Origin: Tissierellia bacterium
GTDB lineage: Bacteria > Bacillota > Clostridia > Tissierellales > Peptoniphilaceae
Assembly: GCA_030537855.1 (NCBI GenBank)
Contig: JAUNVD010000004.1
Coordinates: 1 to 64,000, forward strand
Reading direction: 5' to 3'
Length of the DNA stretch: 64,000 bases
Part shown: piece by piece, positions 54,346 to 62,722 of the stretch
Numbering within the stretch: the first letter of the stretch is position 1
Layout: each line of letters opens with the position of its first letter
Translations under genes and position numbers: made by a program
The notes under the pieces: generated by a model
Database searches by the model: none
Told to the model about the DNA's origin: nothing
Seen by the model: only the letters and a program-made list of their open reading frames with translations

Positions 54346-55125
54346 ATGAAAATAAAAAATTTTAATCAAGGATTCATCATTGCAGTGATTGGTTCTCTAG
54401 TTGGAATCGGCGGTTTATTTATTAGTTATTTTATTTGGGGAGATGCATCTGAAGCTAAACTAACTTCCCTTTTATCTTATATTCCACCACTAATTCTCAT
54501 ATATTTATTATATCGTGTTTTTCAACGGGATATAGACTTTGGTATCAATGGAAATACTGCAAAGATTTACTTTACAAAAGGTTGGTATTTATTTGTCACT
54601 AGTGGGATTATACTAGGATTAGGATTACTATCATTAAAGAAAGAAATGATGGTCGTACCAAAAGTAAGTACAGTTTTAATACACTTAGGAATTTGTCTAT
54701 CTACAGGACTTTTTGAAGAACTTTTATGTCGAGGGTTTTCTCAAAATATATTAGTTGAAGGAGCAATTAGAGATAGGAAAGATCCTTGGAAGGGAATTTT
54801 TACTGCTTCTCTTATTTTTGGACTTATTCACTTGATTCGTCTTATAAATAATCCAGAACTACTTATTACTACAATAACCCAAGGAATCTATGCCTTTGGA
54901 ATTGGCTTGTTTTTAGGAGTTCTATACTTTAAGTATAAAAATTTATTAGTAGTGATATTACTCCATGCTACCTTTAATTTCCTAGGTTTGTTTATTGGAA
55001 TTATAACCAAACCAGGGAATATTACAGGAGATATTCCTATTAGTTCTGCAATATTACAATTAGTGATTATTTTACCATTAGCTTTTATAGCTAGGAAAAT
55101 GTATATAAGAGATCCTATAAAATAA
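54346..55125 (+). CDS. CPBP family intramembrane metalloprotease
   Basis: The product has 259 residues with about seven membrane segments. The CAAX-protease/bacteriocin-processing motif FEELLCRGFSQ (EExxxR) lies near residue 124-134, followed by FGLIHL and LLHATFNFLG with the two conserved histidines. Roles in the family range from bacteriocin self-immunity to protein processing; here it stands alone. The preferred start is ATG 54346, six bases after AAGGAG. A TATAAT lies about 30 bases upstream, which excludes the far-upstream ATG at 54280. Confidence 0.88.
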   Translation: MKIKNFNQGFIIAVIGSLVGIGGLFISYFIWGDASEAKLTSLLSYIPPLILIYLLYRVFQRDIDFGINGNTAKIYFTKGWYLFVTSGIILGLGLLSLKKEMMVVPKVSTVLIHLGICLSTGLFEELLCRGFSQNILVEGAIRDRKDPWKGIFTASLIFGLIHLIRLINNPELLITTITQGIYAFGIGLFLGVLYFKYKNLLVVILLHATFNFLGLFIGIITKPGNITGDIPISSAILQLVIILPLAFIARKMYIRDPIK

Positions 55126-55127
55126 GG

Positions 55128-55152
55128 AAAGCTGCCAATTGGCAGCTTTTTT
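55128..55152. terminator. Bidirectional terminator
   Basis: The palindrome AAAGCTGCCAATTGGCAG plus its last bases, followed by T, lies between the convergent CPBP and AraC-type genes. Confidence 0.88.
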
Positions 55153-57481
55153 AAAATCTTTCAATTTTATAAAAATGGATACTAAAGGGTACCATTTCTG
55201 TTTCTATACATAAATCGTCTTTCGTAGTAATTTGTAAAGTTTCTAATTTTGGCATCGTTGCTCTTTCAATATAATTCCAAGATTCCTTTGATAGAAACTC
55301 AGGATTATAAAAATTAGCCAATGTAGAATTAAAATCTCCATGATAATAATCTAAACTTTTATGAGTAATAGAATAGCTTCCTGGTAAATCTTTTAAGACA
55401 ACAGAGTTTTTCCAAGAATAATTTAGCATATTGTACTTTTGCATATAAAAGTAGGAAGTTTCCGTTACGCTATATATAAGCATATAGAAAATATCCCCAT
55501 CTTTAAATACAATACTACCATTGTCATTATAGATAATATCTCCTTTGATGTCATTACTTAATAACATAGTGTAGTAAAGCATATTAACAAAACCATGGCG
55601 ATTAAATAAGGAAACATCGTATTTTTCCCCATCACTAACAATGGTAATACACCCAACACCGTCAATCGCCTTTAAAGTTTGGCTAAAACCTTCTAAAACC
55701 ACAGTATTGAAAAAGGAATTCCATAGTTTTCGGTCTAATAGGGAAAGATTGAAGTAGAGATAAAATCTTGTGATATAAACTTTAATATTCCAATTTTCCC
55801 TTATTGTATTTGTACACTTTGACAAATCTTCAATGATTCTTTCGTAAGTATAAAGGAGATGGTCTACATTTGAATTCCCTGATTCTGAATCCTTTTCATC
55901 CACAGAAAGGGAAAGGAAACTTGGAAGGAGATATTGTGCCCTTAGCCCTTCTAATACTTTATCAAGATAAATAACATTTTGAAGATTAACCTCAGAAACT
56001 TGTACTCCCCAGTTTAAATGGTTCTTATAAACGCTTTTTTGTAGATTTTGTATTAGTTTTTTTAGTAAGATAGCTGCATCATAAGTTGATTTTTCCACAT
56101 CGGAAGAGTGGAGAATATTTCCAAGAGAAAATTCAAGAGATATGTTTTTCATCGTCTTAAAATCAATAATTGAGAAAAAGTCAAAAAATTTTCTTTCATC
56201 AAAAACATCTAAGAGAACTTCCTCCCCATTCTTTTTGATTAAATCGTCAAAACTATCATAATTTAAAGTTACAAAATCAACACTAATAATAAACCCACTA
56301 TCTTTTGCAAAATGTCTTAAAATATTAACTAATGTAGATTGCTTTAACGTAAAGAAAGATTCATTTCCTAAATCAATGAAAAATTTTCCGTCATTACGAT
56401 ATAAAAGCTTTAGTCGGTAATTATCGTATTCTAAGTCGTTAAAATATTTTAGTTTATTCTTAGAAAAAGCAATGTTTTCTTCAAACCGAAATTGACGAAA
56501 ATCTGCTAAGTTTTTCCAAACTGGTTTGAATTTCTGGATGCTTTCATATTTTTCTACTACATGATGGGTATTTCTTTCTTCTTTTTCTCCAGTACTAACT
56601 ATACTTTGGTCATTTAAAAGAGTACTAGTGTAATCTAAATATAATTGGAAAGAAGGAGAATCAATAAATTCCATATCCATTGGAGAATCCTTCATCATTT
56701 GGCGAAGTTTTTTAAAGGAATAGCCTGTAATTAGACGTAGGGATTCCTTCATTATTTTTTCATTTCTAAAACCCGCCAAATATGTCATTTCCTGGGAAGA
56801 CTTTTGTATATTATTAAAAGTGGAAGATACTCTACGAAGTCTTAAATAATCGACTAAATTGATATTAGTAATTTTTTTAAACTTACTAGATACATAAGAT
56901 CTACTATAATCAAAGTCCTCAAAAATATCTTTAAGATTTTTTTGTTGAGTATCAGGATCCTGTAATTCAGTATAAAATTGTTCGGCAATAGAAATATTAT
57001 TTTCTGTTTCCGTATTAATATTGGTGCGAATAATAATACTGTTAAATAATTCAACAATATGATTTAATACTACTTTAAAGTCTGTAGGCACATTATCGAT
57101 TTCCATAGAACAAAGATTCCCTACAAGAACATTTAACTCAGCCCGTGCTTTATCGTCTAATACTATATGATATCCAACCATACGATTTTTAAAATGTTCA
57201 TAGAAAAAGCTCTTTTTAATAGAAAGTACTAGTAAAAGAGTATTATCATTTAAAGTAAATAGAAAATCAGGGTTCATGGAAGTACTTAATAATATGTCAA
57301 AGGGCTTTACGGTGTCATAATTTTCTAAATCATACTCTTCGATTTGATTCCCAATATAATAGTAATTTCCACTTAATGGGATGATAAGATTAAATGTTAA
57401 GGGATCACATTCTATGAATTTTTCATTATATAAATGGATTGAATAAAAAGATTGATTGGTATTTTTGCTTAATAGTGACAA
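55151..57481 (-). CDS. Large AraC-type regulator with probable glycoside-hydrolase-like sensor domain
   Basis: The product has 776 residues. An N-terminal cupin-like region (about 15-120) is followed by an AraC-type double helix-turn-helix (about 182-262; SRSYVSSKFKKITNINLVDYL, then TGYSFKKLRQM) and then about 500 residues. In the last part, blocks such as WNIKVYITRFYLYFNLSLLD resemble, in place and pattern, the GH39-like barrel of some Firmicute AraC regulators; the likeness is from memory and weak. An inactive enzyme-like sensor for a sugar is likely. No sugar gene is adjacent, so the target is unknown. The start has AGACC... no strong site is visible upstream of 57481 beyond GGAGG-like GGTCT complement. 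Confidence 0.72.
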   Translation of the reverse strand: MSLLSKNTNQSFYSIHLYNEKFIECDPLTFNLIIPLSGNYYYIGNQIEEYDLENYDTVKPFDILLSTSMNPDFLFTLNDNTLLLVLSIKKSFFYEHFKNRMVGYHIVLDDKARAELNVLVGNLCSMEIDNVPTDFKVVLNHIVELFNSIIIRTNINTETENNISIAEQFYTELQDPDTQQKNLKDIFEDFDYSRSYVSSKFKKITNINLVDYLRLRRVSSTFNNIQKSSQEMTYLAGFRNEKIMKESLRLITGYSFKKLRQMMKDSPMDMEFIDSPSFQLYLDYTSTLLNDQSIVSTGEKEERNTHHVVEKYESIQKFKPVWKNLADFRQFRFEENIAFSKNKLKYFNDLEYDNYRLKLLYRNDGKFFIDLGNESFFTLKQSTLVNILRHFAKDSGFIISVDFVTLNYDSFDDLIKKNGEEVLLDVFDERKFFDFFSIIDFKTMKNISLEFSLGNILHSSDVEKSTYDAAILLKKLIQNLQKSVYKNHLNWGVQVSEVNLQNVIYLDKVLEGLRAQYLLPSFLSLSVDEKDSESGNSNVDHLLYTYERIIEDLSKCTNTIRENWNIKVYITRFYLYFNLSLLDRKLWNSFFNTVVLEGFSQTLKAIDGVGCITIVSDGEKYDVSLFNRHGFVNMLYYTMLLSNDIKGDIIYNDNGSIVFKDGDIFYMLIYSVTETSYFYMQKYNMLNYSWKNSVVLKDLPGSYSITHKSLDYYHGDFNSTLANFYNPEFLSKESWNYIERATMPKLETLQITTKDDLCIETEMVPFSIHFYKIERF

Positions 57482-57918
57482 AGTAAGACCTCCATTCTTA
57501 AAATATAGAAATAATCCTAAAAAATAATAATTTCAACTTATAAGGAATAAATAAATCGCAAAAATATTTTTTTTCACTAACTTTCTTTATTATAGCACAA
57601 ATAGTAGAGTATTTATATAAGAACCTATTGTTTAAATCTTTAAATGTAATGTAAATTTTTATAATATTATCGGATAAATATTTTTATATATGATAGTATT
57701 TATTTTATTTATTGAAATAATTAAAGTAATCTCGAGTATAATGAGTAGAAAAGAAATCGGATATTTATATGTAAATAAAAAATTCCTTTTTAAAACATAT
57801 AATTTATAATGGTGTATAAGTAGATTGAAATAGTTATTATAGATTTCAAAATTTAATAATAAGGGATTCTAATAAGTTTTTGGGTATGAATCATTAAAAG
57901 GAAAGATTAGGAGGGATG
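57482..57918. other. About 430 bp intergenic, no gene seen
   Basis: This very AT-rich divergent intergenic region presumably holds the promoters of both flanking genes. TATAAT at about 57738 is one candidate -10, but its -35 is poor. I see no structured RNA. Confidence 0.5.
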
Positions 57919-58272
57919 ATGATAGAACTTATATGTTATAAAAAATGTTCTACATGTAGAGATGTGGAAAAGAAATTGAAGGATTTAAAGGTTGAATATA
58001 CGTATCGGGAAATTGATAAGGAAATCCCAAATCAAGAAGAATTAAAAGAGTGGCATAAAAAATCAGGACTTCCATTAAAACGCTTTTTCAACACAAGTGG
58101 AAAAGTATATCGAGAAATGAAATTAAAAGATAAATTACAAGATATGTCCCATGAGGATCAATATCTACTATTGTCAAAGGATGGTATGCTTATAAAGCGT
58201 CCAATTCTACTATATGAGGACCAAATTTATATTGGTCCTGATGTTAAAAAATATATAGAGTCGATGAAATAA
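57919..58272 (+). CDS. ArsC/Spx-family thioredoxin-fold protein
   Basis: The product has 117 residues. CYKKCSTCRDVEK carries a CxxC (Cys10-Cys13 from this start) as in Spx and MgsR; GLPLKRFFNTSGKVYREM and LLSKDGMLIKRPIL are family blocks, the latter with the RP motif also used by ArsC. It could be an Spx-like RNA polymerase-binding regulator or an arsenate/thiol reductase; YffB/MgsR-like is likeliest. The Gly52-type Spx detail cannot be checked by eye. ATG 57919 lies four bases after AGGAGGG; ATG 57916 is adjacent to that site. Confidence 0.85.
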   Translation: MIELICYKKCSTCRDVEKKLKDLKVEYTYREIDKEIPNQEELKEWHKKSGLPLKRFFNTSGKVYREMKLKDKLQDMSHEDQYLLLSKDGMLIKRPILLYEDQIYIGPDVKKYIESMK

Positions 58273-58298
58273 AAGTCCCTGAAAGAGGGACTTTTATT
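58268..58298. terminator. Bidirectional terminator
   Basis: AATAAAAGTCCCT pairs with AGGGACTTTTATT around GAAAG, between convergent genes. Confidence 0.9.
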
Positions 58299-59475
58299 CT
58301 AAACCTGGGTGAAACTCTTCTTTTTCTATAACCGTTCCTTGTGTGTCAGAAATCGTTAATGTAACTAAGTTTTCTTTTTTATCATACAAAGTAGTATAAA
58401 TAAGTCTCGTTGACCCTATAAGATATTCGATACTTCCTTCAAAAAGTGGGAAACCCTTTGGGAAGGATTTTCCCCCGTCATGGAGTAAAGGGCTAATATA
58501 TTTTCTTGTAGGAGCCTTTGAGGCTTGATAAACTTTTGCATCTCGATTCATTTCTTCCACATAAGCTTTTGCTTGCTCATAAGTTTCTATTGACAGTTTA
58601 AGACTGTATTCATCTACATCAAAATCTAGGAATAAATATTCTGGAATAATATCATATGGTCTTAGTCCTTGTTCGGAACGAACACCATATCCATAACTAT
58701 ATTCTCCATTTTTCTTTTTATTTAAAGCTAAACAAATATACTCATTGGCGCCGATAACACTGACAAAATCATTATTAATAAAATTATAGCCTTCATAATG
58801 GACGAAAAGATATAACTTTATTTGTCCATTCTCAGTTTCTCGACCTAATTCGTGCCAAGCTAAAGCTATGATTTCTGGTTGGCCAATATCTCTAGGTGGA
58901 TAAAGTTGTTTTAAACCTTGACGAATAGCTTTTACAATATCTTTGGTAGGCTCAAGCTTTTCCTCATTTTCATAAATCCAAATATTAGAAAAGTTTATAC
59001 GATCTAACTCATGATATAAATTTTGAAAGGCTTTTATAGTATCAATATTGGTATCCAATGGTCTACCTATATACATTTCTGCTTCCCTTCGTGTTAAAGG
59101 ATGGTATTTTGTACCACCATTTTTAAAAGTAACATCAATTTCCTCTAGTTTTGGATACATGGAAAATAGTAAAATTGCATTTCTAGCAGTAATGTCTTTT
59201 TGAGGCTCACTCATTTCATCATCTAATGGATAATGTATGATTCCATGATTATTTTTAATTGTCATTTCAGATTGTGAAGTAGAATTTTCTCCCTTTGAAA
59301 TAAAATATTGGGTTTCTTTAATTTTTTCAGGTCTATCTTTTAAAATTTCATACACAGGATCAGCTTTTTCAAATGAATGACTTTTTTCTATTCTCGGCTT
59401 TTGATAAAAAACAAATAAATATATTCCTAAAAGTCCAATGATGATTCCTGCTAAAAGAAGTAATTTTTTACCCAT
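58294..59475 (-). CDS. Membrane-anchored protein with DUF4825-like segment
   Basis: The product has 393 residues. One N-terminal membrane helix (about 4-23) is followed by an outside domain. AILLFSMYPKLEEIDVTF (about 97-114) and HPLTRREAEMYIGRPL recall DUF4825, a domain seen near BlaR/penicillin-sensor genes; the match is tentative. The middle has YLFVHYEGYNFINNDF. The function is unknown. It is divergent from the L,D-transpeptidase gene, so a cell-wall role is possible. The ATG at 59475 follows AAAGGAGGTTTTT. Confidence 0.6.
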   Translation of the reverse strand: MGKKLLLLAGIIIGLLGIYLFVFYQKPRIEKSHSFEKADPVYEILKDRPEKIKETQYFISKGENSTSQSEMTIKNNHGIIHYPLDDEMSEPQKDITARNAILLFSMYPKLEEIDVTFKNGGTKYHPLTRREAEMYIGRPLDTNIDTIKAFQNLYHELDRINFSNIWIYENEEKLEPTKDIVKAIRQGLKQLYPPRDIGQPEIIALAWHELGRETENGQIKLYLFVHYEGYNFINNDFVSVIGANEYICLALNKKKNGEYSYGYGVRSEQGLRPYDIIPEYLFLDFDVDEYSLKLSIETYEQAKAYVEEMNRDAKVYQASKAPTRKYISPLLHDGGKSFPKGFPLFEGSIEYLIGSTRLIYTTLYDKKENLVTLTISDTQGTVIEKEEFHPGLE

Positions 59476-59642
59476 AAAAACCTCCTTTTCAATTTTTACA
59501 TAATTAGTATATCACAAGATTTACAATTCATTACACAATTTTTAATTGGTTACAATATAGTGAAAACCTCATATCATTGTTTACATATTCCTAGTGAACT
59601 GATAAACTTATAATATTAATGGGAAGGGAAATGGTAGAAAAG

Positions 59643-61028
59643 ATGAAAAAAACGATTGGTATTGTTCTTACCGTTATTTTAGGAATCATTCTAGCTGTAT
59701 ATATTGGGGGAGTTGCTTTTTTTAGCAATTATTTTTTACCGAAAACCTATATTAATGGTAAGGATGTTAGCTTAACAAAAAAGACAGAATTGGACAAAAC
59801 GTATTCAAAAATATGGGATACCTTTCAATTAAATATTCAAGGAAGAAACAATAAACAAGATAAAATTTCTGCAAAAGAAATAGATTATGTTGAAAAACTA
59901 AAAAAAGGGCAAAGTGTTCCACAACTTCCTTATTATTGGTTTATATCTTCTTTACAAGATAAAAATTATAAACTAGAAAAAGACAGATCATTTAACGAAC
60001 AGAAACTAACTCAAGTTATGGGGCGTTTACATGTACTTCATGATAAGGATATTACAGATCCTGTAGATGCTATGATTGGATATGAGGAAGGTAAGGGATA
60101 TGTTATTATTCCTGAGGTCAAGGGTACGAGGATTGTACCACAAGCTTTACGAGAAAAAATATTAAAGGGTTTTGAAGAAGAAAGAAATGTTTTGAAACTT
60201 GATGATGAAGGATTATATGCTGACCCTGAAATCACTTCTGATAATCCTATATTAATCAACAAAACAGCATCCTTAAATAGGATAGACTCTTTTATATTAA
60301 CTTATGATTTTGAAGATCGAAAAGAAGAATTAAAAGGGGAGAGTTTAGTAAACCTTCATGATCAACAACCAGATGGAACCTTAGTTCCTTCCGAAGAAAA
60401 AGTAAAAGAGTACATTGCTAATTTAGCAGCTCGATATGATACCTATCGAACGACGAGAGACTTCCAAATTACTGGAGGAGGAACGGTAAGAATCAAAGGA
60501 GGAATCTACGGGTGGCAAACAGACCAAGTAGCAACGACTGCTGCTTTATTACAAGCCATTCAAGATGGGAAAACTGTAACGATGAAACCTGTTTACAATA
60601 TGGAAGCAATGAGTCGGGCAACTAATGATATTGGCTCATCTTATGTGGAAATTGACATTGCAAGACAACATATGTGGGTATATAAAGATGGACAAATGGT
60701 CACAGAAACCCCTGTTGTAACAGGAAATCCTTATGCAGGAAATGCTACTCCTACAGGTGTTGGAAAAGTATGGTCAAAAGAACAGGATCGATTTTTAACA
60801 GGAGCAGACTACCGAAGTTATGTTCGATACTGGATGCCCTTTAACTGGTCAGGTTGTGGCATTCATGATAGTTCTTGGAGAAGTCGTTATGGAGGTAATA
60901 TATATAAAGGTGGAGGGAGTCATGGTTGTGTGAATACCCCTCCAGCTAATATAAAAACCGTCTTCAATAATACAGTGAAAGGTACACCAGTTGTCGTATA
61001 TAACTCAGCAACTCAAAAAATTAGTTAA
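59643..61028 (+). CDS. L,D-transpeptidase (YkuD domain) with membrane anchor
   Basis: The product has about 461 residues. An N-terminal membrane helix (about 4-28) is followed by a peptidoglycan-binding-4-like region (about 60-330, with GGTVRIKGGIYGWQTDQ near its end) and the YkuD catalytic domain (about 335-461): VEIDIARQHMWVYKDG, then the conserved His and SHGCVNTPP with catalytic Cys429. It makes 3-3 crosslinks or attaches proteins to peptidoglycan outside the membrane. TATAAT at 59609-59614 rules out the ATG at 59619; ATG 59631 and 59643 remain, neither with an ideal ribosome site. A terminator follows. Confidence 0.9.
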   Translation: MKKTIGIVLTVILGIILAVYIGGVAFFSNYFLPKTYINGKDVSLTKKTELDKTYSKIWDTFQLNIQGRNNKQDKISAKEIDYVEKLKKGQSVPQLPYYWFISSLQDKNYKLEKDRSFNEQKLTQVMGRLHVLHDKDITDPVDAMIGYEEGKGYVIIPEVKGTRIVPQALREKILKGFEEERNVLKLDDEGLYADPEITSDNPILINKTASLNRIDSFILTYDFEDRKEELKGESLVNLHDQQPDGTLVPSEEKVKEYIANLAARYDTYRTTRDFQITGGGTVRIKGGIYGWQTDQVATTAALLQAIQDGKTVTMKPVYNMEAMSRATNDIGSSYVEIDIARQHMWVYKDGQMVTETPVVTGNPYAGNATPTGVGKVWSKEQDRFLTGADYRSYVRYWMPFNWSGCGIHDSSWRSRYGGNIYKGGGSHGCVNTPPANIKTVFNNTVKGTPVVVYNSATQKIS

Positions 61029-61030
61029 CT

Positions 61031-61062
61031 AGTAGCATGACTTAAAATCATGCTACTTTTTC
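61031..61062 (+). terminator. Terminator after the L,D-transpeptidase gene
   Basis: AGTAGCATGA (61031-61040) pairs with TCATGCTACT (61048-61057), followed by T. Confidence 0.9.
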
Positions 61063-61085
61063 TTTTGTTTTCCTTAGAAAAAAGG

Positions 61086-61121
61086 TATAATGTTAACAAT
61101 AAGTTAATAATAGTTGACAAT
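61086..61121 (+). promoter_or_regulatory. bioB -10 box and BirA-type operator
   Basis: TATAAT (61086-61091) overlaps the dyad AATGTTAAC (61089-61097), 15 bases, GTTGACAAT (61113-61121). This fits the biotin-repressor pattern TTGTTAAC-N15-GTTAACAA with two mismatches. Binding there would block transcription start. BirA itself is not in the window. Confidence 0.75.
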
Positions 61122-61138
61122 ACCTAGGAGAAAATACA

Positions 61139-62086
61139 ATGAAAAGATTAAAGGAAAAGATTTTAGAAGGTTATGGAATAACAAAAGAAGAAGCTATGGA
61201 ATTATGGACTGTTCCACTAGAGGAATTAAAATCCTATGCCAATGATATACGAGAATTTTACTGTGGATCCTCTTTTGATATATGTACCATTATCAATGCT
61301 AAATCAGGGAAATGTTCAGAAGATTGTAAATTTTGTGCTCAAAGTATACATTACTCCCAATCTATCTTAACCTATCCTTTATTAGATGAAGATAAAATTA
61401 TCACAGATGCGAAAAAACAGGAAGGTCAAGGGATTCGTAGATATAGTTTAGTTACTTCAGGAAGAAAATTATCAAAAAGTGATTTACAATCAGTAGTCCA
61501 AATTGTAAAACGGTTACGAGATGAAACTTCTTTAAATATTTGTGTTTCTTTCGGACTCCTTACAGAAGAGGAATTTAGACAATTAAAAGAAGCAGGTGTT
61601 TCTCGTGTCCACAATAATTTGGAAGCAAGTAAAAATTATTTTTCAAAGATTTGCACAACTCATTCCTTTGAAGATAAGATGAAAGCCATATCTAATGCTA
61701 TGAATGCTGGCTTGGACATTTGTAGTGGGGGTATTATTGGAATGGGAGAAACTTTAAAAGACCGAGTGGATTTAGCCTTTGCTCTTAAAGATTTAAATAT
61801 TAATAGTGTACCTATCAATGTATTAAATCCAATTCCTGGAACTCCCTTTGGAGATTTAGACCCCTTACCCTATGAGGAAATTCTTAGAACTATTAGTATC
61901 TTCCGTTTCATCCTTCCAGATAGATTTTTACGTTTAGCTGGGGGACGTGCATTATTTCCTGACAAGGGTAGAGAGGCTTTACGCAGTGGAATCAACGCAT
62001 TTATTAGTGGAGATATGTTAACCACCGCTGGAATTTCTACAAAGGATGATTTAAAAATGATAGAAGAAGAATTTTCTTACTACTAA
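61139..62086 (+). CDS. bioB: Biotin synthase BioB
   Basis: This radical-SAM enzyme inserts sulfur into dethiobiotin. The product has 315 residues. The 4Fe-4S/SAM cysteines are Cys59, Cys63 and Cys66 in GKCSEDCKFCAQS; later blocks are HNNLEASKNYFSKICTTH, CSGGIIGMGE and the end region RLAGGRALFP. It has the usual N-terminal helix. The start follows CCTAGGAGAAAATACA. No other bio gene is nearby, so the cell may take up dethiobiotin or keep the rest elsewhere. Regulation by BirA is likely from the operator upstream. Confidence 0.94.
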   Translation: MKRLKEKILEGYGITKEEAMELWTVPLEELKSYANDIREFYCGSSFDICTIINAKSGKCSEDCKFCAQSIHYSQSILTYPLLDEDKIITDAKKQEGQGIRRYSLVTSGRKLSKSDLQSVVQIVKRLRDETSLNICVSFGLLTEEEFRQLKEAGVSRVHNNLEASKNYFSKICTTHSFEDKMKAISNAMNAGLDICSGGIIGMGETLKDRVDLAFALKDLNINSVPINVLNPIPGTPFGDLDPLPYEEILRTISIFRFILPDRFLRLAGGRALFPDKGREALRSGINAFISGDMLTTAGISTKDDLKMIEEEFSYY

Positions 62087-62092
62087 ATACTA

Positions 62093-62120
62093 AAAAAGAG
62101 TGATTTCTCTTTTTATTTTT
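62093..62120 (+). terminator. Terminator after bioB
   Basis: AAAAAGAG (62093-62100) pairs with CTCTTTTT (62107-62114), then ATTTTTT. Confidence 0.75.
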
Positions 62121-62172
62121 TATGGACTATGGTATATTTTAAATAGGGGTATGGGGCTAAAGTGAGGTTTAA

Positions 62173-62271
62173 ATGATAAAAGAAAATTACAGTGTGAAGG
62201 GATGTTTCTTACAATCTAAAGAGGAATATTTCCTTTTTACCTTTATTTGGAGTAAAGACCATGAAAAATAA
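62173..62271 (+). CDS. Possible 32-residue small ORF before eutP
   Basis: ATG 62173 has GAGG at good spacing. The frame (MIKENYSVKGCFLQSKEEYF onwards) ends overlapping the eutP start by 11 bases. It resembles nothing I know. It may be a real small protein coupled to eutP, or the chance translation of a leader. Confidence 0.3.
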   Translation: MIKENYSVKGCFLQSKEEYFLFTFIWSKDHEK

Positions 62272-62701
62272 GAAAATTTTACTTATTGGTCGCTCGTCCT
62301 CTGGAAAGACAACTTTATTAGAACATTTACTTTATGGATCTTCTTCTTGTAAAAAAACCCAGTCTGTCGAACGAGTAAAGAACTTTATAGATACTCCAGG
62401 TGAGTATATAGAAATTCCAACTTTCTATAATGCTCTTATCATCACTTCTTATGATGCTGATGTGATTATGCTAATTGGAGAAGCAGTGGAACATCATTCT
62501 ATTTTTCCACCAAATTTCGGTTCCGCTTTTCGGAAACCTATTATTGGCGTAATTACAAAAGTTGATCAAGGAGGATCCGTTGATAGAGCTCGGGAACATT
62601 TACAAAAGGCTGGAGCAAAAGATATTTTTATAATTGATTATCGGAAGCCAAAAACTTTAGTAGAATTAGAAAATTACTTAAGTAAAGACCTTCTCCTTTA
62701 A
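62261..62701 (+). CDS. eutP: EutP/PduV-family GTPase
   Basis: The product has 146 residues. The P-loop is GRSSSGKTT (9-17); KKTQSVE (switch I region) and FIDTPGEYIE (G3, DTPG) are typical of EutP, and GVITKVDQ is the G4 motif with TKVD. EutP/PduV are linked to ethanolamine or propanediol microcompartments. No other eut or pdu gene is seen in the window, unless the divergent alcohol-dehydrogenase homologue next to it counts as EutG-derived. The ATG at 62261 follows TTGGAGTAAAGACC. A terminator overlaps its 3' end. Confidence 0.9.
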   Translation: MKNKKILLIGRSSSGKTTLLEHLLYGSSSCKKTQSVERVKNFIDTPGEYIEIPTFYNALIITSYDADVIMLIGEAVEHHSIFPPNFGSAFRKPIIGVITKVDQGGSVDRAREHLQKAGAKDIFIIDYRKPKTLVELENYLSKDLLL

Positions 62702-62717
62702 GAGGAAGGTCTTTTTT
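62684..62717. terminator. Terminator after eutP (overlaps its last codons)
   Basis: AAAGACCTTC (62684-62693) pairs with GAAGGTCTTT (62705-62714). T run on the plus strand, A run on the other. Confidence 0.85.
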
Positions 62718-62722
62718 CATAT

